Source: Methylobacterium sp. AMS5 (GTDB taxonomy: Bacteria > Pseudomonadota > Alphaproteobacteria > Rhizobiales > Beijerinckiaceae). Taken from it: a DNA stretch of 64,000 bases. Location of the stretch: contig NZ_CP006992.1 of assembly GCF_001542815.1 (NCBI RefSeq), positions 1 through 64,000 on the forward strand, read 5' to 3'. The position numbers and the translations under genes are program-made. Of the stretch, positions 56,429-64,000 are shown in pieces (position 1 is the stretch's first letter; the number at the start of each line of letters is the position of its first letter). The notes beneath the pieces are model-generated. The model was not told the DNA's origin and ran no database searches. It was given only the letters and a program-made list of their open reading frames with translations.

Positions 56429-57664
56429 TCACCTTCGGGCCGATGATGGCGTCCGCGTTCGATGGCTCTCGGCACAAGCCAGCAGCCAGATGGCGAGACC
56501 GCCAAGAGACAGCGCCGCACCGACGAAGCCTACCGAGGAAAAGCCGTAGCCCAATGCGATGGGGATGCCGCCAAGCCATGGGCCGATCGCATTCGCCACG
56601 TTGAAGGCGCTGTGGTTGAAGACCGCCGCCGCTGTCTGGGCGTTTCCAGCCACATCCATCAGCCGTGTCTGAAGCACACCGCTCGTGGCGCTGAAGAAGC
56701 TGACGGCCAGCATGGCAAGCCCGACGGTCCACGCGTTCTCGGCCGCGAGCGCGAACCCGACGAGGGCCAGTGCACCGGCGGACAGGAAGATCACCGGCGT
56801 TCTCAACAGAGCTCGGTCGGCGAGCCGTCCGGCAACGAAGGTTCCACCGGTCATGCCAAACCCATAGAGCGCGATCATGATCGGAACCCACCGCTTCTCC
56901 AGCCCCGTGACGGCAACGAGGATGGACGCCGTGTAGGCATAGACGGCGAAGAAGCCTGCGAAGCCGATGGCGCCGGTCAGAAGCACGAGCCAGATCTGTC
57001 GGTTCCAGAGCCCCTTGAGTTCAGTCAAGGCACCCGCTCGGCGATCCGGCATGTCCTGCGGAAGCTGCCATATGCAGAGCCCGGTCACCACAAACGCGAG
57101 AAGACCCGGCGAGGCAAAGGCCCAGCGCCATCCATAGGCCTGGCCGAGCGCCGTCACGGCGAAGACGCCGACGATCATGGCGAGGGTCAGGCCGAGGATG
57201 ACCGTCGCCACGGCACTGGCACGTTTGTCACACTCGACGAGGGAGGCGGCCATGAGAGCGGCAATGCCGAGATAGGCACCGTGCGGGATGCCGCTCGCAA
57301 AACGGAAAACCAGTAGCGTCGAAAAGGACGGCGCCATCATGCTCAAGCCGTTGCCGAATGCGAACAACGCCATGCAGCCGATCAACAGGCGTCGCCGCGA
57401 TACGCGCGCCAGCGGAAACGCGATGAGGGGCGCGCCGACGACCACACCGATGGCGTATGCGCTGACGACGCGTGCCGCGGCAGGCTCGCCGAGGCTGAAA
57501 TCCGCGGCGATCTCCGGAAGGAGGCTCATGGCGGCGAACTCGGCGGTTCCGAAAGCGAAGGCACCCAGTGCGAGCGTCAGGAGGATGAGTGAAACGTTGA
57601 CGCGCGTTCGCTCGGCCTTTGGGATGAACGCTCTTGCGGCGGTCGGCAGGTGGGCATGGGACAT
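56429..57664 (-). CDS. MFS transporter (drug/arabinose-efflux type)
   Basis: A 411-aa major facilitator protein with about 12 hydrophobic segments. The N-terminal LALGAFAFGTAEFAAMSLLPEIAADF and the loop SRRRLLIGCMALFAFGNGLSMMAPSF are typical of AraJ/YdhP-type proton-driven exporters. ATG at 57664 is used; the upstream frame is Arg-rich. The C-terminus (ESHRTRTPSSARR) ends next to the phage remnant and may have been altered there. It is last in a unit with the VOC and GlcG-like genes. Confidence 0.87.
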   Translation of the reverse strand: MSHAHLPTAARAFIPKAERTRVNVSLILLTLALGAFAFGTAEFAAMSLLPEIAADFSLGEPAAARVVSAYAIGVVVGAPLIAFPLARVSRRRLLIGCMALFAFGNGLSMMAPSFSTLLVFRFASGIPHGAYLGIAALMAASLVECDKRASAVATVILGLTLAMIVGVFAVTALGQAYGWRWAFASPGLLAFVVTGLCIWQLPQDMPDRRAGALTELKGLWNRQIWLVLLTGAIGFAGFFAVYAYTASILVAVTGLEKRWVPIMIALYGFGMTGGTFVAGRLADRALLRTPVIFLSAGALALVGFALAAENAWTVGLAMLAVSFFSATSGVLQTRLMDVAGNAQTAAAVFNHSAFNVANAIGPWLGGIPIALGYGFSSVGFVGAALSLGGLAIWLLACAESHRTRTPSSARR

Positions 57665-57855
57665 CTTGTGCCTGCGGTTCTGGCGCCGCCTCGAGGCAGC
57701 GGCCTCCTTGGGGAGGCGTTTGCGTCCTCGGTTTGCCCGTCGATGGGGCGAGCGAGGTGGCCGCGGCGTGTCGGCGCCGAAGGTCGCGACGGGGGCGTCG
57801 TCGAGCGCTCGGCCGAATGGGATCGAGGAGCCGGCAGCTCTCGACGCACGCAATC

Positions 57856-58383
57856 CTATGAGCTGGGGAGCCAGCGGCGTGCGATCTCCCGGCCCGGAGA
57901 GGGGATCTGGATCAGTTCGATGAGCATCCCCCAGGGCGTGCGGATGAACCGGATCGCGTTGCCGTCTCCGGCCTCGTAGGAGCTCAACGGCGAGGGACCC
58001 TCGAGAAGCTGCGCCCCACAGTCCCGCGCCTTGGCCGCGATCGCCGCCACGTCGTCGCAGTAGATCGAGAAATGGTGGAGGCCGATGTCGTTGATGCCGG
58101 TCGGCGTTGGGCGATGCACCTCGCTCATCTCAAAGAGTTCGAGGTTGGGCCCGTTGTGCAGGCGCAGCATGCGCAGGTCGCGGATCACGCTGGTGGGCGA
58201 GATCCCGTTCACCGCGCTGACCTCGGGCCCGCCGATCGGCGCGGCCTCCTTCCTGGTCAGGGCGTAGAGTTCCTCGGCCCCGAAGACATCGCGAAGGAAG
58301 CGGACCGCCGCCTCCATATCCGGGACGGTCAGTCCGACATGCTCGATGCCGCGCGGCTGGGGCGTTCGGGTGTCCTGCGTCAT
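57856..58383 (-). CDS. VOC (glyoxalase/dioxygenase) family protein
   Basis: 175 aa with the VOC start GIEHVGLTVPDMEAAVRFLRDVFGAEELY and second half DIGLHHFSIYCDDVAAIAAKARDCGAQLLEGPSP. Metal-binding His/Glu positions are seen in IEHVGL, NLELFEM, LHHFSI and GMLIELIQIPS. Likely a metal-dependent lyase, dioxygenase or isomerase; the substrate is unknown. The ATG at 58383 is 4 bases after the GlcG-like stop. Confidence 0.86.
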   Translation of the reverse strand: MTQDTRTPQPRGIEHVGLTVPDMEAAVRFLRDVFGAEELYALTRKEAAPIGGPEVSAVNGISPTSVIRDLRMLRLHNGPNLELFEMSEVHRPTPTGINDIGLHHFSIYCDDVAAIAAKARDCGAQLLEGPSPLSSYEAGDGNAIRFIRTPWGMLIELIQIPSPGREIARRWLPSS

Positions 58384-58387
58384 GGCT

Positions 58388-58813
58388 TCAGCTCCAACTT
58401 GCGAAGGTCTTGGCCGCGAACTCGGCCAGGGACTGTTCGCTCTCTTCGGTGTCGCCGCTGACGGAGACGGCACCGACGAACGCGTCGGCATGCGTCAGCG
58501 GTACGGCCCCGCCGAGCGGGATCAGGCCAGGCAGATCGCCGAGCCAAGGCTTGTCTCGCGCCAGCTTGCCGAACGCCTGGAGCGGCGCCCGGAAACCGGC
58601 ACATGATCGCGCCTTGCCGATCGCGGCATCGACGCTGCCGTGGAAGGCACCGTCCATCCGGTTGAACGCGACCAGATGGCCGCCGCAATCGACGACGGCG
58701 ACGCTGACGGCGCAGTTCCGCTCGCGCGCCGCATCCACCGTCGAGGCCAGGATGCGGTTGGCCGTCTCGCGATCGACGGATCGCTGCGTGTTGAAAGTGC
58801 TGGTTTCGGCCAT
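58388..58813 (-). CDS. GlcG/HbpS family protein
   Basis: A 141-aa heme-binding-protein-like (HbpS/GlcG) protein with NCAVSVAVVDCGGHLVAFNRMDGAFHGSVDAAIGKARS and GLIPLGGAVPLTHADAFVGAVSVSG. Members bind small molecules or heme and often sit next to degradation enzymes. ATG at 58813. It is first of the minus-strand unit GlcG-VOC-MFS and diverges from the LysR gene. Confidence 0.86.
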   Translation of the reverse strand: MAETSTFNTQRSVDRETANRILASTVDAARERNCAVSVAVVDCGGHLVAFNRMDGAFHGSVDAAIGKARSCAGFRAPLQAFGKLARDKPWLGDLPGLIPLGGAVPLTHADAFVGAVSVSGDTEESEQSLAEFAAKTFASWS

Positions 58814-59027
58814 GGTGCGCCCTGCCTGTCGTTTGGAAGCGGCACGCGGCGAGGGACGAGACGGTATCGATCGCTGCATGTCGGGAGAACCGCCTCCGCC
58901 GCGCCGTCGTTGCAGGCCGTCTTCGCAATGCACAATCCTCGAAACGGGAAGAATTGACGGTTTCGGGTCGGGGCCGATAGCTCCGGCGTCACCCCCGATC
59001 TCGGGTCGTGCCGATTCGGAGCTTTCC

Positions 59028-59957
59028 GTGGTCAAGCTGAACAACATCCAGAACCTTCGGGTCTTCGACGCCGTGGCACGCGTCGGCAGCCTGACCCGCG
59101 CGGCCCGCGAGCTGGGCGTCTCCCTCACGCTGGTCTCGAAAAGACTGAAGGAACTGGAGGCGGAACTCGGTTTGCGGCTGGTGCAGCGCTCGACCCGCAA
59201 ACTCGCGCTGACCGAAGAAGGGCATGTCTTCCTCGATCGCTGCCGCGACGTGCTGGATGCCGTCGCTGCGGCCGAGGACGTGCGTCTGCGGCAGACCGAA
59301 AGCGGCATCATCCGCCTGTCCGCCGGCGTGGCCTTCGCCCATCGCCAGATCGCCCCGCGTCTTCCCCTCTTCCTCGACCGCCACCCGGACGTGACGGTCC
59401 AGCTGATGGCGAGCAACGAGATGGACGACCTGATCCAGCATCGCCTCGACTTCGCCGTCCGCCAGCTCGACCTCACCGACAGCGCGCTGGTGATGCGGCG
59501 GCTGGCCCCCGATGCGCGGATCCTGTGCGCCTCGCCGGGCTATCTCGCCCGGCATGGCGTCCCCGGCCATCCGCAGGACTTGCAAGATCATCGCTGCCTG
59601 ACGATCGGCCTGCCGCCGCCGCGGCGATGGCCGATGTGGCGCGGTGAGGAGGCCGTCGAGATCGACTTCCCCAGCACCGTGACCGGAACGAGCGGCGAGA
59701 TCGCCCATGCCGTCGCGCTGGCCGATGGCGGCATCACGCTGAAGTCCGTCTGGGACCTCATCCCCGACCTCCGCAGCGGGCGCCTGGTGCGGATTCTGCC
59801 GGAATGGTGGGGCAGCCGGGAGCGCTGGCTTCACCTGGTCTATCCCGCACGCCGCCACCAGCCCCGACGCGTGCGCGCCTTAATGGACTTCCTTCAGCTG
59901 GAACTGGCGCAGGTCGTGGAAGAGAATGCCGATCTCGGGCTGTTCGAGAACTCGTGA
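59028..59957 (+). CDS. LysR-type transcriptional regulator
   Basis: 309 aa. An N-terminal winged HTH (NIQNLRVFDAVARVGSLTRAARELGVSLTLVSKRLKELEAELGLRLVQRSTRKLALTEEG, residues about 5-65) is followed by a periplasmic-binding-like effector domain. The start is GTG 59028 with GGAG at 59019-59022. It diverges from the GlcG-like unit and precedes two plus-strand genes, so it likely controls one or both. Confidence 0.92.
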   Translation: MVKLNNIQNLRVFDAVARVGSLTRAARELGVSLTLVSKRLKELEAELGLRLVQRSTRKLALTEEGHVFLDRCRDVLDAVAAAEDVRLRQTESGIIRLSAGVAFAHRQIAPRLPLFLDRHPDVTVQLMASNEMDDLIQHRLDFAVRQLDLTDSALVMRRLAPDARILCASPGYLARHGVPGHPQDLQDHRCLTIGLPPPRRWPMWRGEEAVEIDFPSTVTGTSGEIAHAVALADGGITLKSVWDLIPDLRSGRLVRILPEWWGSRERWLHLVYPARRHQPRRVRALMDFLQLELAQVVEENADLGLFENS

Positions 59958-60123
59958 GCGTCGCGCCTTGCCGGTGTAAGGCCGAAGCAACGTGCAGACT
60001 TTCCGTTTTCGCAACAATCCCTTGCTGCGACTGCCAGGAACGATGCCCGGCTCGCCCGCTTGAATGCCCTGTCACCGCCCTCGATCCGACGAGGCCGGAC
60101 AAGAACACGGAGGATGACGCGAC

Positions 60124-60861
60124 ATGACGAAGACGCTCGACGCAGCCATCCGGAGCGCGGCCCTGGCGGGGACTGCCGCCCTCCTTCTCGCAGCGTCGCC
60201 GGGCGGGGCGGCGTCCGCCAAGGACGCTGCGCCGACGCCGATCGAGTTCTATGCCTCGATCTCCGTCAAACCGGAGGCGATGGACGGGTTCCTGGCGGTG
60301 ATGCGCGCGAACGCGCGCGCCTCGCGCGCGGAGGCCGGCAACGTCTCCTTCGACGCCTACCGCCGCGCGGACTGTGGCAACGAGCTGCTCCTGATGGAGC
60401 GCTGGGCCGACGAGGCCGCGGTCGAGGCACATGGCCAGACGCCGCACCTTCAGGCCGTCGTCGACCGCGTCGAAAGCGACCTGAACGGCGCGCCGCAGGA
60501 GCTGCATCTGGTGCGCCTCTCGCCGATGGCGCCGGAAAAGCCGATCACGGACCCGGCCGCCACGCGCAACGTCGCCGTCACCCTCCACGTCAAGCCGGAG
60601 AAGCGCGAAGCCTTCCAGCAGGCTCTTCTGGACGTGGTCGAGCCGTCGCGCGCCGCGCCGGGCAACTTCGCCTTCGACGTCTACTGCCACGAGGACGACG
60701 AAGGCACCTTCTTCATCATGGAGCGTTGGACTAACGCGGCGGCGCACGAGGCGCATCTCGCGCAGCCCTACAACGAGCCGCTCAACGCGATCTGGGCGGA
60801 ATCCCTTGCCCGACCGCTCGGCGAAGATCGGCGCCTTCTCTTGGACGCCGCACCGAGCTGA
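60124..60861 (+). CDS. Exported protein with two ABM (monooxygenase-like) domains
   Basis: 245 aa with a signal peptide (SAALAGTAALLLAASPGGAASA). Two tandem antibiotic-biosynthesis-monooxygenase-like domains follow: FYASISVKPEAMDGFLAVMRANARASRAEAGNVSFDAYR and AVTLHVKPEKREAFQQALLDVVEPSRAAPGNFAFDVY. Each has the ME-RW pattern (LLMERWADEAAVEAH, FIMERWTNAAAHEAH). Usually this domain acts as a dimer, so the duplication may form a single-chain pair. ATG 60124 follows GGAGG. Confidence 0.84.
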   Translation: MTKTLDAAIRSAALAGTAALLLAASPGGAASAKDAAPTPIEFYASISVKPEAMDGFLAVMRANARASRAEAGNVSFDAYRRADCGNELLLMERWADEAAVEAHGQTPHLQAVVDRVESDLNGAPQELHLVRLSPMAPEKPITDPAATRNVAVTLHVKPEKREAFQQALLDVVEPSRAAPGNFAFDVYCHEDDEGTFFIMERWTNAAAHEAHLAQPYNEPLNAIWAESLARPLGEDRRLLLDAAPS

Positions 60862-61004
60862 GCCGTCGCGCCCGCGCGCGACCGCCGAACGATCGCCCCG
60901 CGGCACTGCCCCTTGCCGGACATGGACGCTTGGTGCCGGAGCGCCGCCGTCCCCGGCGGCGCCCGCACCCTTTCCAGATCCCGCCACCAATCCGGAGCCC
61001 CCGC

Positions 61005-62408
61005 ATGACCGCCCGCCGCCGCGACGTTCTCCTGTCCGCAGGCGCCTTCCTGGCCGCCGCCACGCTTCCCAGCCGTGCCGGCTCCGCCCAGGCGACCGGC
61101 GCGGCGGGCGGGCCGCCCGAGGTCGTCCTCTCCGGCGGCTTCGTCGTCAGCATGGATCCGTCGGTCGGCGATCTCGAACGGGGCGACGTGCACGTGCGCG
61201 ACGGCGCGATCGTGAGGGTCGCCGCCGCGATCGCGGCGCCGGGGGTCGCGCGCCGCGACATGAGCGGCTGCGTCGTCATGCCGGGCTTCGTCGACACCCA
61301 CTGGCACATGTGGAACTCGCTGGCGCGCGGCCTGCCGCAGAGCCGGCTCGGCCCCTTCGGCAAGACCATGGCCCCGCTCGCCCGCGCCTGGACGCCGGAG
61401 GCGAGCGCCCTCGGCGTGCGCCTCGCCGCGGCGGAAGCGATCCACGCCGGCATCACCACCGTCCACAACTGGGCGCACAACGTGAAAGGGCCGGACTTCG
61501 CCGAAGCCGAGCGCGAGGCGCTCGCCGCTTCCGGCCTGCGCGGACGCTTCGCCTACGGCTATCCGCAGGCGCTCGGCGAAGACGCGGCGATGGACCTTTC
61601 GGACCTGGAGCGCATGCGCGATCGGCACTTCGCCCGCGAGAGCGCCGGCCTTCTCTCGCTCGGCATCTGCGCGCGCGGGCCGGACCGCTCGGCCGCGTCG
61701 GTCTGGCGCCGGGAATGGGAAGCGGCGCGCTCGCTCGGCCTGCCGATCACCGCCCATGTCGCCTCCGACCGGGCGGCGGCGGCCAGGGGCAACATCGTCG
61801 TCATGCACCGCGACGGGCTGCTCGGACCGGACGTCCAACTCGTCCACGCCACGCATGCCAGTCGGGACGACCTGCGCCTGGTCGCCGAAAGCGGCTCGCC
61901 GATCTCGATCAGCCCCTGGACGGAACTCGAGGTCGGCTACGGCCGGCCCGCCATCGCCGACATGGCCGATGCCGGCGTCGAGATGGGGCTCTCGGTCGAC
62001 AACATGGTGCTGGCGGGGCACGCCGACATGTTCGGCGTCATGCGGATCACCGCCGACCTCGCGCGCGGCCTGCGCGAGGACCAGGGCGCGCTGACGGACC
62101 GGCGCGTTCTCGAATGGGCGACCATCGGCGGCGCGCGCGGCCTGGGGATCGCGCAGACCACGGGTTCGCTGACGCCCGGCAAGCGCGCCGACGTGATCGC
62201 GGTGCGCCGCGATGCGATCAACACCGCGCCTGCCGGTACGGTGGACTTCATGCTCACCCATGCGGCCCAGCCCGCCAATGTCGACTTCGTCATGGTGGAC
62301 GGCGTGGTGCACAAGGAGAACGGCCGCCACACCCGCGTCGACGTGGAAGCCCTGCTCGCGCAGGCGCAGGAGAGCATCGCGCGCTTGCGGCAGAAGGCCG
62401 GCCTCTAG
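61005..62408 (+). CDS. Tat-exported amidohydrolase (TRZ/ATZ/SsnA-like)
   Basis: A 467-aa metal-dependent hydrolase. The N-terminus MTARRRDVLLSAGAFLAAAT carries a twin-arginine signal (RRRDVLL). The core has VVMPGFVDTHWHMWNSLARG (HxH metal site), PITAHVAS (His), and VHATHAS. SPWTELEVGYGRP and MGLSVDNMVLAGHADMF follow, the latter with the Asp. Likely a deaminase or chlorohydrolase acting in the periplasm; substrate unknown. The stop TAG is completed by the first base of the following IS. ATG 61005 with GGAG. Confidence 0.88.
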   Translation: MTARRRDVLLSAGAFLAAATLPSRAGSAQATGAAGGPPEVVLSGGFVVSMDPSVGDLERGDVHVRDGAIVRVAAAIAAPGVARRDMSGCVVMPGFVDTHWHMWNSLARGLPQSRLGPFGKTMAPLARAWTPEASALGVRLAAAEAIHAGITTVHNWAHNVKGPDFAEAEREALAASGLRGRFAYGYPQALGEDAAMDLSDLERMRDRHFARESAGLLSLGICARGPDRSAASVWRREWEAARSLGLPITAHVASDRAAAARGNIVVMHRDGLLGPDVQLVHATHASRDDLRLVAESGSPISISPWTELEVGYGRPAIADMADAGVEMGLSVDNMVLAGHADMFGVMRITADLARGLREDQGALTDRRVLEWATIGGARGLGIAQTTGSLTPGKRADVIAVRRDAINTAPAGTVDFMLTHAAQPANVDFVMVDGVVHKENGRHTRVDVEALLAQAQESIARLRQKAGL

Positions 62409-63574
62409 TGGTGTGAGTTGGAAGTTTCCTTGCGGTTTTGTCGCGCGAGCACCATGTGGCGGCCTTCTACGAGGAGGTCGCTACGATGGCCCGTGGTCCC
62501 AAGCCAGCGCACCTTGATCTGACCGGGGATGAGCGCACGCGGCTGCAAGGCCTGGTGCGCCGTCGCAATGTCGGCCAGGCTCTCGCCGAGCGTGCGCGCA
62601 TCGTGCTGGCCTGCGCTGAGCCGGGTTCGACCAACAGCGGCATCGCTCGTGCGCTCGGCGTCAGCCGCATGAGCGTCACGACATGGCGCGCCCGTTTCCT
62701 GGCGCACCGCCTCGACGGTCTCGTCGACCTGCCCCGGTCCGGCGCTCCGCGCCAGGTCGCGGATACCGAGATCGAACAGATGATCACGCGCACCCTGGAG
62801 AGCCAGCCGGAGAACGCCACCCACTGGTCGACACGCGCCATGGCCCGGCGGGTCGGCATGAGCCAGACCATGGTCTCGCGGATCTGGCGTGCCTTCGGGC
62901 TGCAGCCGCACAAGATCGAGGCCTTCAAACTGTCGACCGACCCGGCTTTCGTCGACAAGGTCCGGGATGTCGTCGGCCTCTACATGGCCCCACCGCACCG
63001 CGCCGTGGTGCTGTGTGTCGATGAGAAGCCGCAGATCCAGGCGCTGACCGGCACCGCGCCGGTGATGCCGATGCGCCCCGGCCAGCCCGAGCGCCAGACC
63101 CACGACTACCGACGGGCTGGTACGACCGACCTGTTCGCGGCGCTCGACGTACAGGCCGGTCGCGTCATCGGCCCTTGCGCACGGCGTCATCGCTCCATCG
63201 AGTTCCGCGCCTTTCTCGATCAGGTCGAGGCCGATGTGCCGAAGGATCTCGATGTGCACCTGGTTCTCGACAACGCGGCCACACACAAGACCAAGCTCAT
63301 CCACGACTGGCTGCTGAAGCGTCCGCGCTGGCACCTGCACTTCACGCCGACCTCGGCCTCTTGGCTCAACCTCGTCGAGGGCTGGTTCGCGCTGCTGACG
63401 CGGCGCCAGCTTCAACGCGGCGTGTTCGAGACCACGGGCGATCTTGAAGCCGCCATCCACGCCTACATCGACCAGACCAACGCCGAGCCGAAGCCGTTCG
63501 TCTGGACCAAGTCAGCCGACGCCATCCTCGCCAGCATCAAACGCTTCTGCCAACGAACTTCTAACTCAGACCAC
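62408..63574 (+). mobile_element. IS630-family insertion sequence, 1167 bp
   Basis: Inverted repeats GTGGTGTGAGTTGGAAGTT (left) and GTGGTCTGAGTTAGAAGTT (right, reverse complement) match at 17 of 19. A TA duplication flanks it (62406-62407 and 63575-63576), the signature of IS630/Tc1-type insertion. It carries a single intact transposase. Confidence 0.92.
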
Positions 63575-63577
63575 TAG
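62486..63577 (+). CDS. IS630-family transposase
   Basis: 363 aa: an HTH region ([20 protein letters not shown]), then the DDE domain. [15 protein letters not shown] has the first [18 protein letters not shown] the second, and [16 protein letters not shown] the E. ATG 62486 follows GAGGAGG. Its stop (TAG, 63575-63577) reads into the TA target duplication. It appears intact and active. Confidence 0.94.
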   Translation: MARGPKPAHLDLTGDERTRLQGLVRRRNVGQALAERARIVLACAEPGSTNSGIARALGVSRMSVTTWRARFLAHRLDGLVDLPRSGAPRQVADTEIEQMITRTLESQPENATHWSTRAMARRVGMSQTMVSRIWRAFGLQPHKIEAFKLSTDPAFVDKVRDVVGLYMAPPHRAVVLCVDEKPQIQALTGTAPVMPMRPGQPERQTHDYRRAGTTDLFAALDVQAGRVIGPCARRHRSIEFRAFLDQVEADVPKDLDVHLVLDNAATHKTKLIHDWLLKRPRWHLHFTPTSASWLNLVEGWFALLTRRQLQRGVFETTGDLEAAIHAYIDQTNAEPKPFVWTKSADAILASIKRFCQRTSNSDH

Positions 63578-63692
63578 ATGGTTCAAGAAATTTTTTTTAA
63601 ACATACACTATACATAATATATTTACTGTAAATTCTCACCCGCAAAATATATTATTAAATTTTAACTAATTATATTTTATTAAATTACCATT
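63578..63692. other. Very AT-rich intergenic segment
   Basis: More than 80 percent A+T by eye, with runs of T and A and no gene. Such composition is sharply unlike the chromosome and marks foreign DNA. Confidence 0.6.
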
Positions 63693-64000
63693 CTACAAGT
63701 GTTTTGCCTCTCTTTCATGTATAAATGTTGACAGCGAATTTGCGAGGGAGCGATGCCTTAAATTTTTTGAATTTGAATTTGCCACACTTATAAGCTTCTC
63801 CAAAAATTTCTTATCATGAGTTTCAATGTATATAGCAGCTGATTCCCAAATTCTGTAATAAGAATCTCGATTTTTGGCCAAATGCATCTTTGATTCTTCG
63901 AAGATATCTTTTTTAGATAACGCAATGCAAAGTCGAAGTCTTCCTTTTATTATCCAAGATTTGTTATTTTTTACTAAAAACAAAATCTCATCTGTAAATT
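63693..64000 (-). CDS. AT-rich partial gene, hypothetical
   Basis: The frame stays open to the right edge of the window, so only the C-terminal end is present and the true start is beyond 64000. About 102 residues are visible, Lys/Asn/Ile-rich and helical (KKDIFEESKMHLAKNRDSYYRIWESAAIYIETHDKKFLEKL). Alternating helices recall HEAT- or TPR-like repeats. Family not recognised. Composition very unlike the neighbours indicates recent transfer. Confidence 0.6.
   Translation of the reverse strand, partial: FTDEILFLVKNNKSWIIKGRLRLCIALSKKDIFEESKMHLAKNRDSYYRIWESAAIYIETHDKKFLEKLISVANSNSKNLRHRSLANSLSTFIHEREAKHL

Overview
The window looks like the dnaA end of a high-GC alphaproteobacterial chromosome, most likely Methylobacterium/Methylorubrum (extorquens group). 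The evidence is the dnaA-dnaN-recF order, GC-rich codon use throughout, alphaproteobacterial-type curli and malonate decarboxylase genes, and house-keeping genes typical of Rhizobiales. The assignment is inferred from gene content and protein character; no database search was made.

Layout. 0.7-10 kb is a replication and recombination block: dnaA, dnaN, recF, recQ, an uncharacterised gene preceded by two perfect DnaA boxes, and a RecD2-type helicase. 10-17 kb is ordinary core metabolism: a membrane alpha/beta-hydrolase-like protein, purL, bolA, a CGFS glutaredoxin, a thioredoxin-reductase-like flavoprotein and an SMP-30 lactonase. 17-26.7 kb is a curli (amyloid fibre) locus: three curlin-like proteins, CsgH, CsgF, CsgG, a lytic transglycosylase, a nearby LuxR-type regulator and two small secreted proteins. 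26.9-33.9 kb carries a KaiC-like double ATPase translationally coupled to a hybrid histidine kinase, then a DUF2252 protein, an SDR and a GntR regulator. 33.9-41.4 kb is a complete malonate-use locus: regulator and MadLM transporter on the minus strand, diverging from mdcACDEGBH. 42-50.8 kb is core again: tRNA-Met, trpB, trpF, lapA-like, ihfB, sppA, a methyltransferase-like protein, rpsA and rlmB.

From tRNA-Glu (50.9 kb) to about 56.4 kb lies an accessory, prophage-like remnant. It holds an SRAP (YedK/HMCES) protein, small ORFs, an AT-richer YaaC-like gene split by an IS5-family element, an RNase HI-like protein that has lost active-site acids, and a phage virion protein broken by a stop codon. 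56.4-62.4 kb is a small catabolic/transport cluster (MFS, VOC, GlcG/HbpS-like, LysR, a double ABM-domain protein, a Tat-exported amidohydrolase), closed by an intact IS630-family element. The last 400 bases are very AT-rich and hold the end of a foreign gene that runs off the window.

How the parts work together. The first 10 kb supports replication and repair. The csg genes form a secretion and assembly line for extracellular amyloid. The mdc genes make a self-contained malonate to acetate plus CO2 module, with prosthetic-group synthesis, charging, import and regulation. No CRISPR array or rRNA operon was seen.
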